From Methanobacteriota archaeon (GTDB taxonomy: Archaea; Nanobdellota; Nanobdellia; Woesearchaeales; SM23-78), in the NCBI GenBank assembly GCA_030637925.1, contig DAOWFR010000103.1, positions 1 to 22,329 of the forward strand: DNA of 22,329 bases. Reading direction: 5' to 3'. Within the stretch, counting starts at the first letter, position 1, and each line of letters begins with the position of its first letter. The notes beneath the pieces were generated by a model. It was not told where the DNA came from. It did not search any database and was given only the letters and a program-made list of their open reading frames with translations. Below, in pieces: positions 21,939 through 22,329 of the stretch. The position numbers were made by a program, and so were the translations under genes.

Positions 21939-22329
21939 ATGTATGATGTAATAACCATGGGTAGTAATACTATTGATGTGTTTGTCCACACAGACCAGTC
22001 AGGAATAATTAATATACGTTCAAAAGCTGGTTGTGAAGAATTGATTTCTTATCCTGTTGGCACCAAAATGCTTATTACCAAACTCATGCACAACCTTGGG
22101 GGTAATGGTGCTAATACTGCTGTTGCTCTTTCAAGGCTTGGCTTAAGAACAGCTTATCTTGGAGAGATAGGCAAGGACCCTAATGGCAAACTAATTTTTG
22201 ATGCTCTGAAAAAAGAAAAAGTTGATTTCATAGGAGGCCGTGGTGATGAATCAGGCTTTTCCATAATCCTTGACTCTATAGAGCATGACAGGACTATTCT
22301 TACTTATAAGGGTTGTAACAATGATTTAA
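21939..22329 (+). CDS. PfkB/ribokinase-family sugar or nucleoside kinase, 3'-truncated
   Basis: The first 130 residues are present and the frame runs off the window. The N-terminal strand MYDVITMGSNTIDVFV (1-16), the PfkB signature 1 GGNGANTAVALSRLG (54-68), YLGEIGKDPNG (73-83) and the later YKGCNND motif (123-129) identify the family. These enzymes phosphorylate a sugar, nucleoside or related hydroxyl with ATP. The catalytic GAGD-type motif lies beyond the window, so the substrate cannot be guessed. The lid region is present. A TATA box about 30 bases upstream fits a short or absent leader. Confidence 0.92.
   Translation, partial: MYDVITMGSNTIDVFVHTDQSGIINIRSKAGCEELISYPVGTKMLITKLMHNLGGNGANTAVALSRLGLRTAYLGEIGKDPNGKLIFDALKKEKVDFIGGRGDESGFSIILDSIEHDRTILTYKGCNNDL

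Overview
The window is AT-rich, tightly packed archaeal chromosome. The evidence for Archaea is an archaeal-type DnaG, both subunits of topoisomerase VI, a RIO1 kinase, a two-KH Dim2/Krr1-like protein, a HerA-type ATPase, and TATA-box promoters placed so that many mRNAs should be leaderless. Short secreted and membrane proteins rich in Asn sequons, with acidic stalks, suggest a DPANN-type lineage (Woesearchaeota/Pacearchaeota-like). That placement is inference.

Layout. (1) 1-7451: a cell-surface block. It holds the 3' part of a giant Ig/FN3-repeat protein, a small secreted protein homologous to that giant's C-terminal 240 residues, two overlapping single-pass membrane proteins and a lipoprotein. 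(2) 7616-10250: a four-CBS protein whose true start appears to lie upstream of its first ATG, then on the minus strand a 102-residue orphan and a HerA-like ATPase. (3) 10392-12014: a membrane-anchored parvulin foldase fused through a Glu-rich linker to a thioredoxin-like domain that lacks CXXC. (4) 12015-12598: the only long non-coding stretch. It contains a compact three-stem RNA candidate behind its own TATA box, a second larger foldable region with a 16-bp long-range stem, and a tandem palindromic repeat just before dnaG. (5) 12599-20426: an information-processing cluster of dnaG, RIO1, Dim2-like KH, top6B and top6A. It is interrupted by a dual-specificity-like phosphatase, a DUF1704/QEGLA metallopeptidase and an antisense transglutaminase-like gene. 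(6) 20443-22329: a PHP phosphoesterase, an orphan, and the 5' part of a PfkB kinase.

Start signals fall into two classes. One has a GGTG-type Shine-Dalgarno followed by exactly six bases and the start codon (3459, 6756, 10392, 12599). The other has a TATA box centred about 25-30 bases before the ATG and no Shine-Dalgarno (4431, 8874, 10250, 13937, 14498, 15266, 16398, 17476, 17590, 21270, 21939). I used this to choose starts. All family assignments are from reading motifs; no database search was possible.
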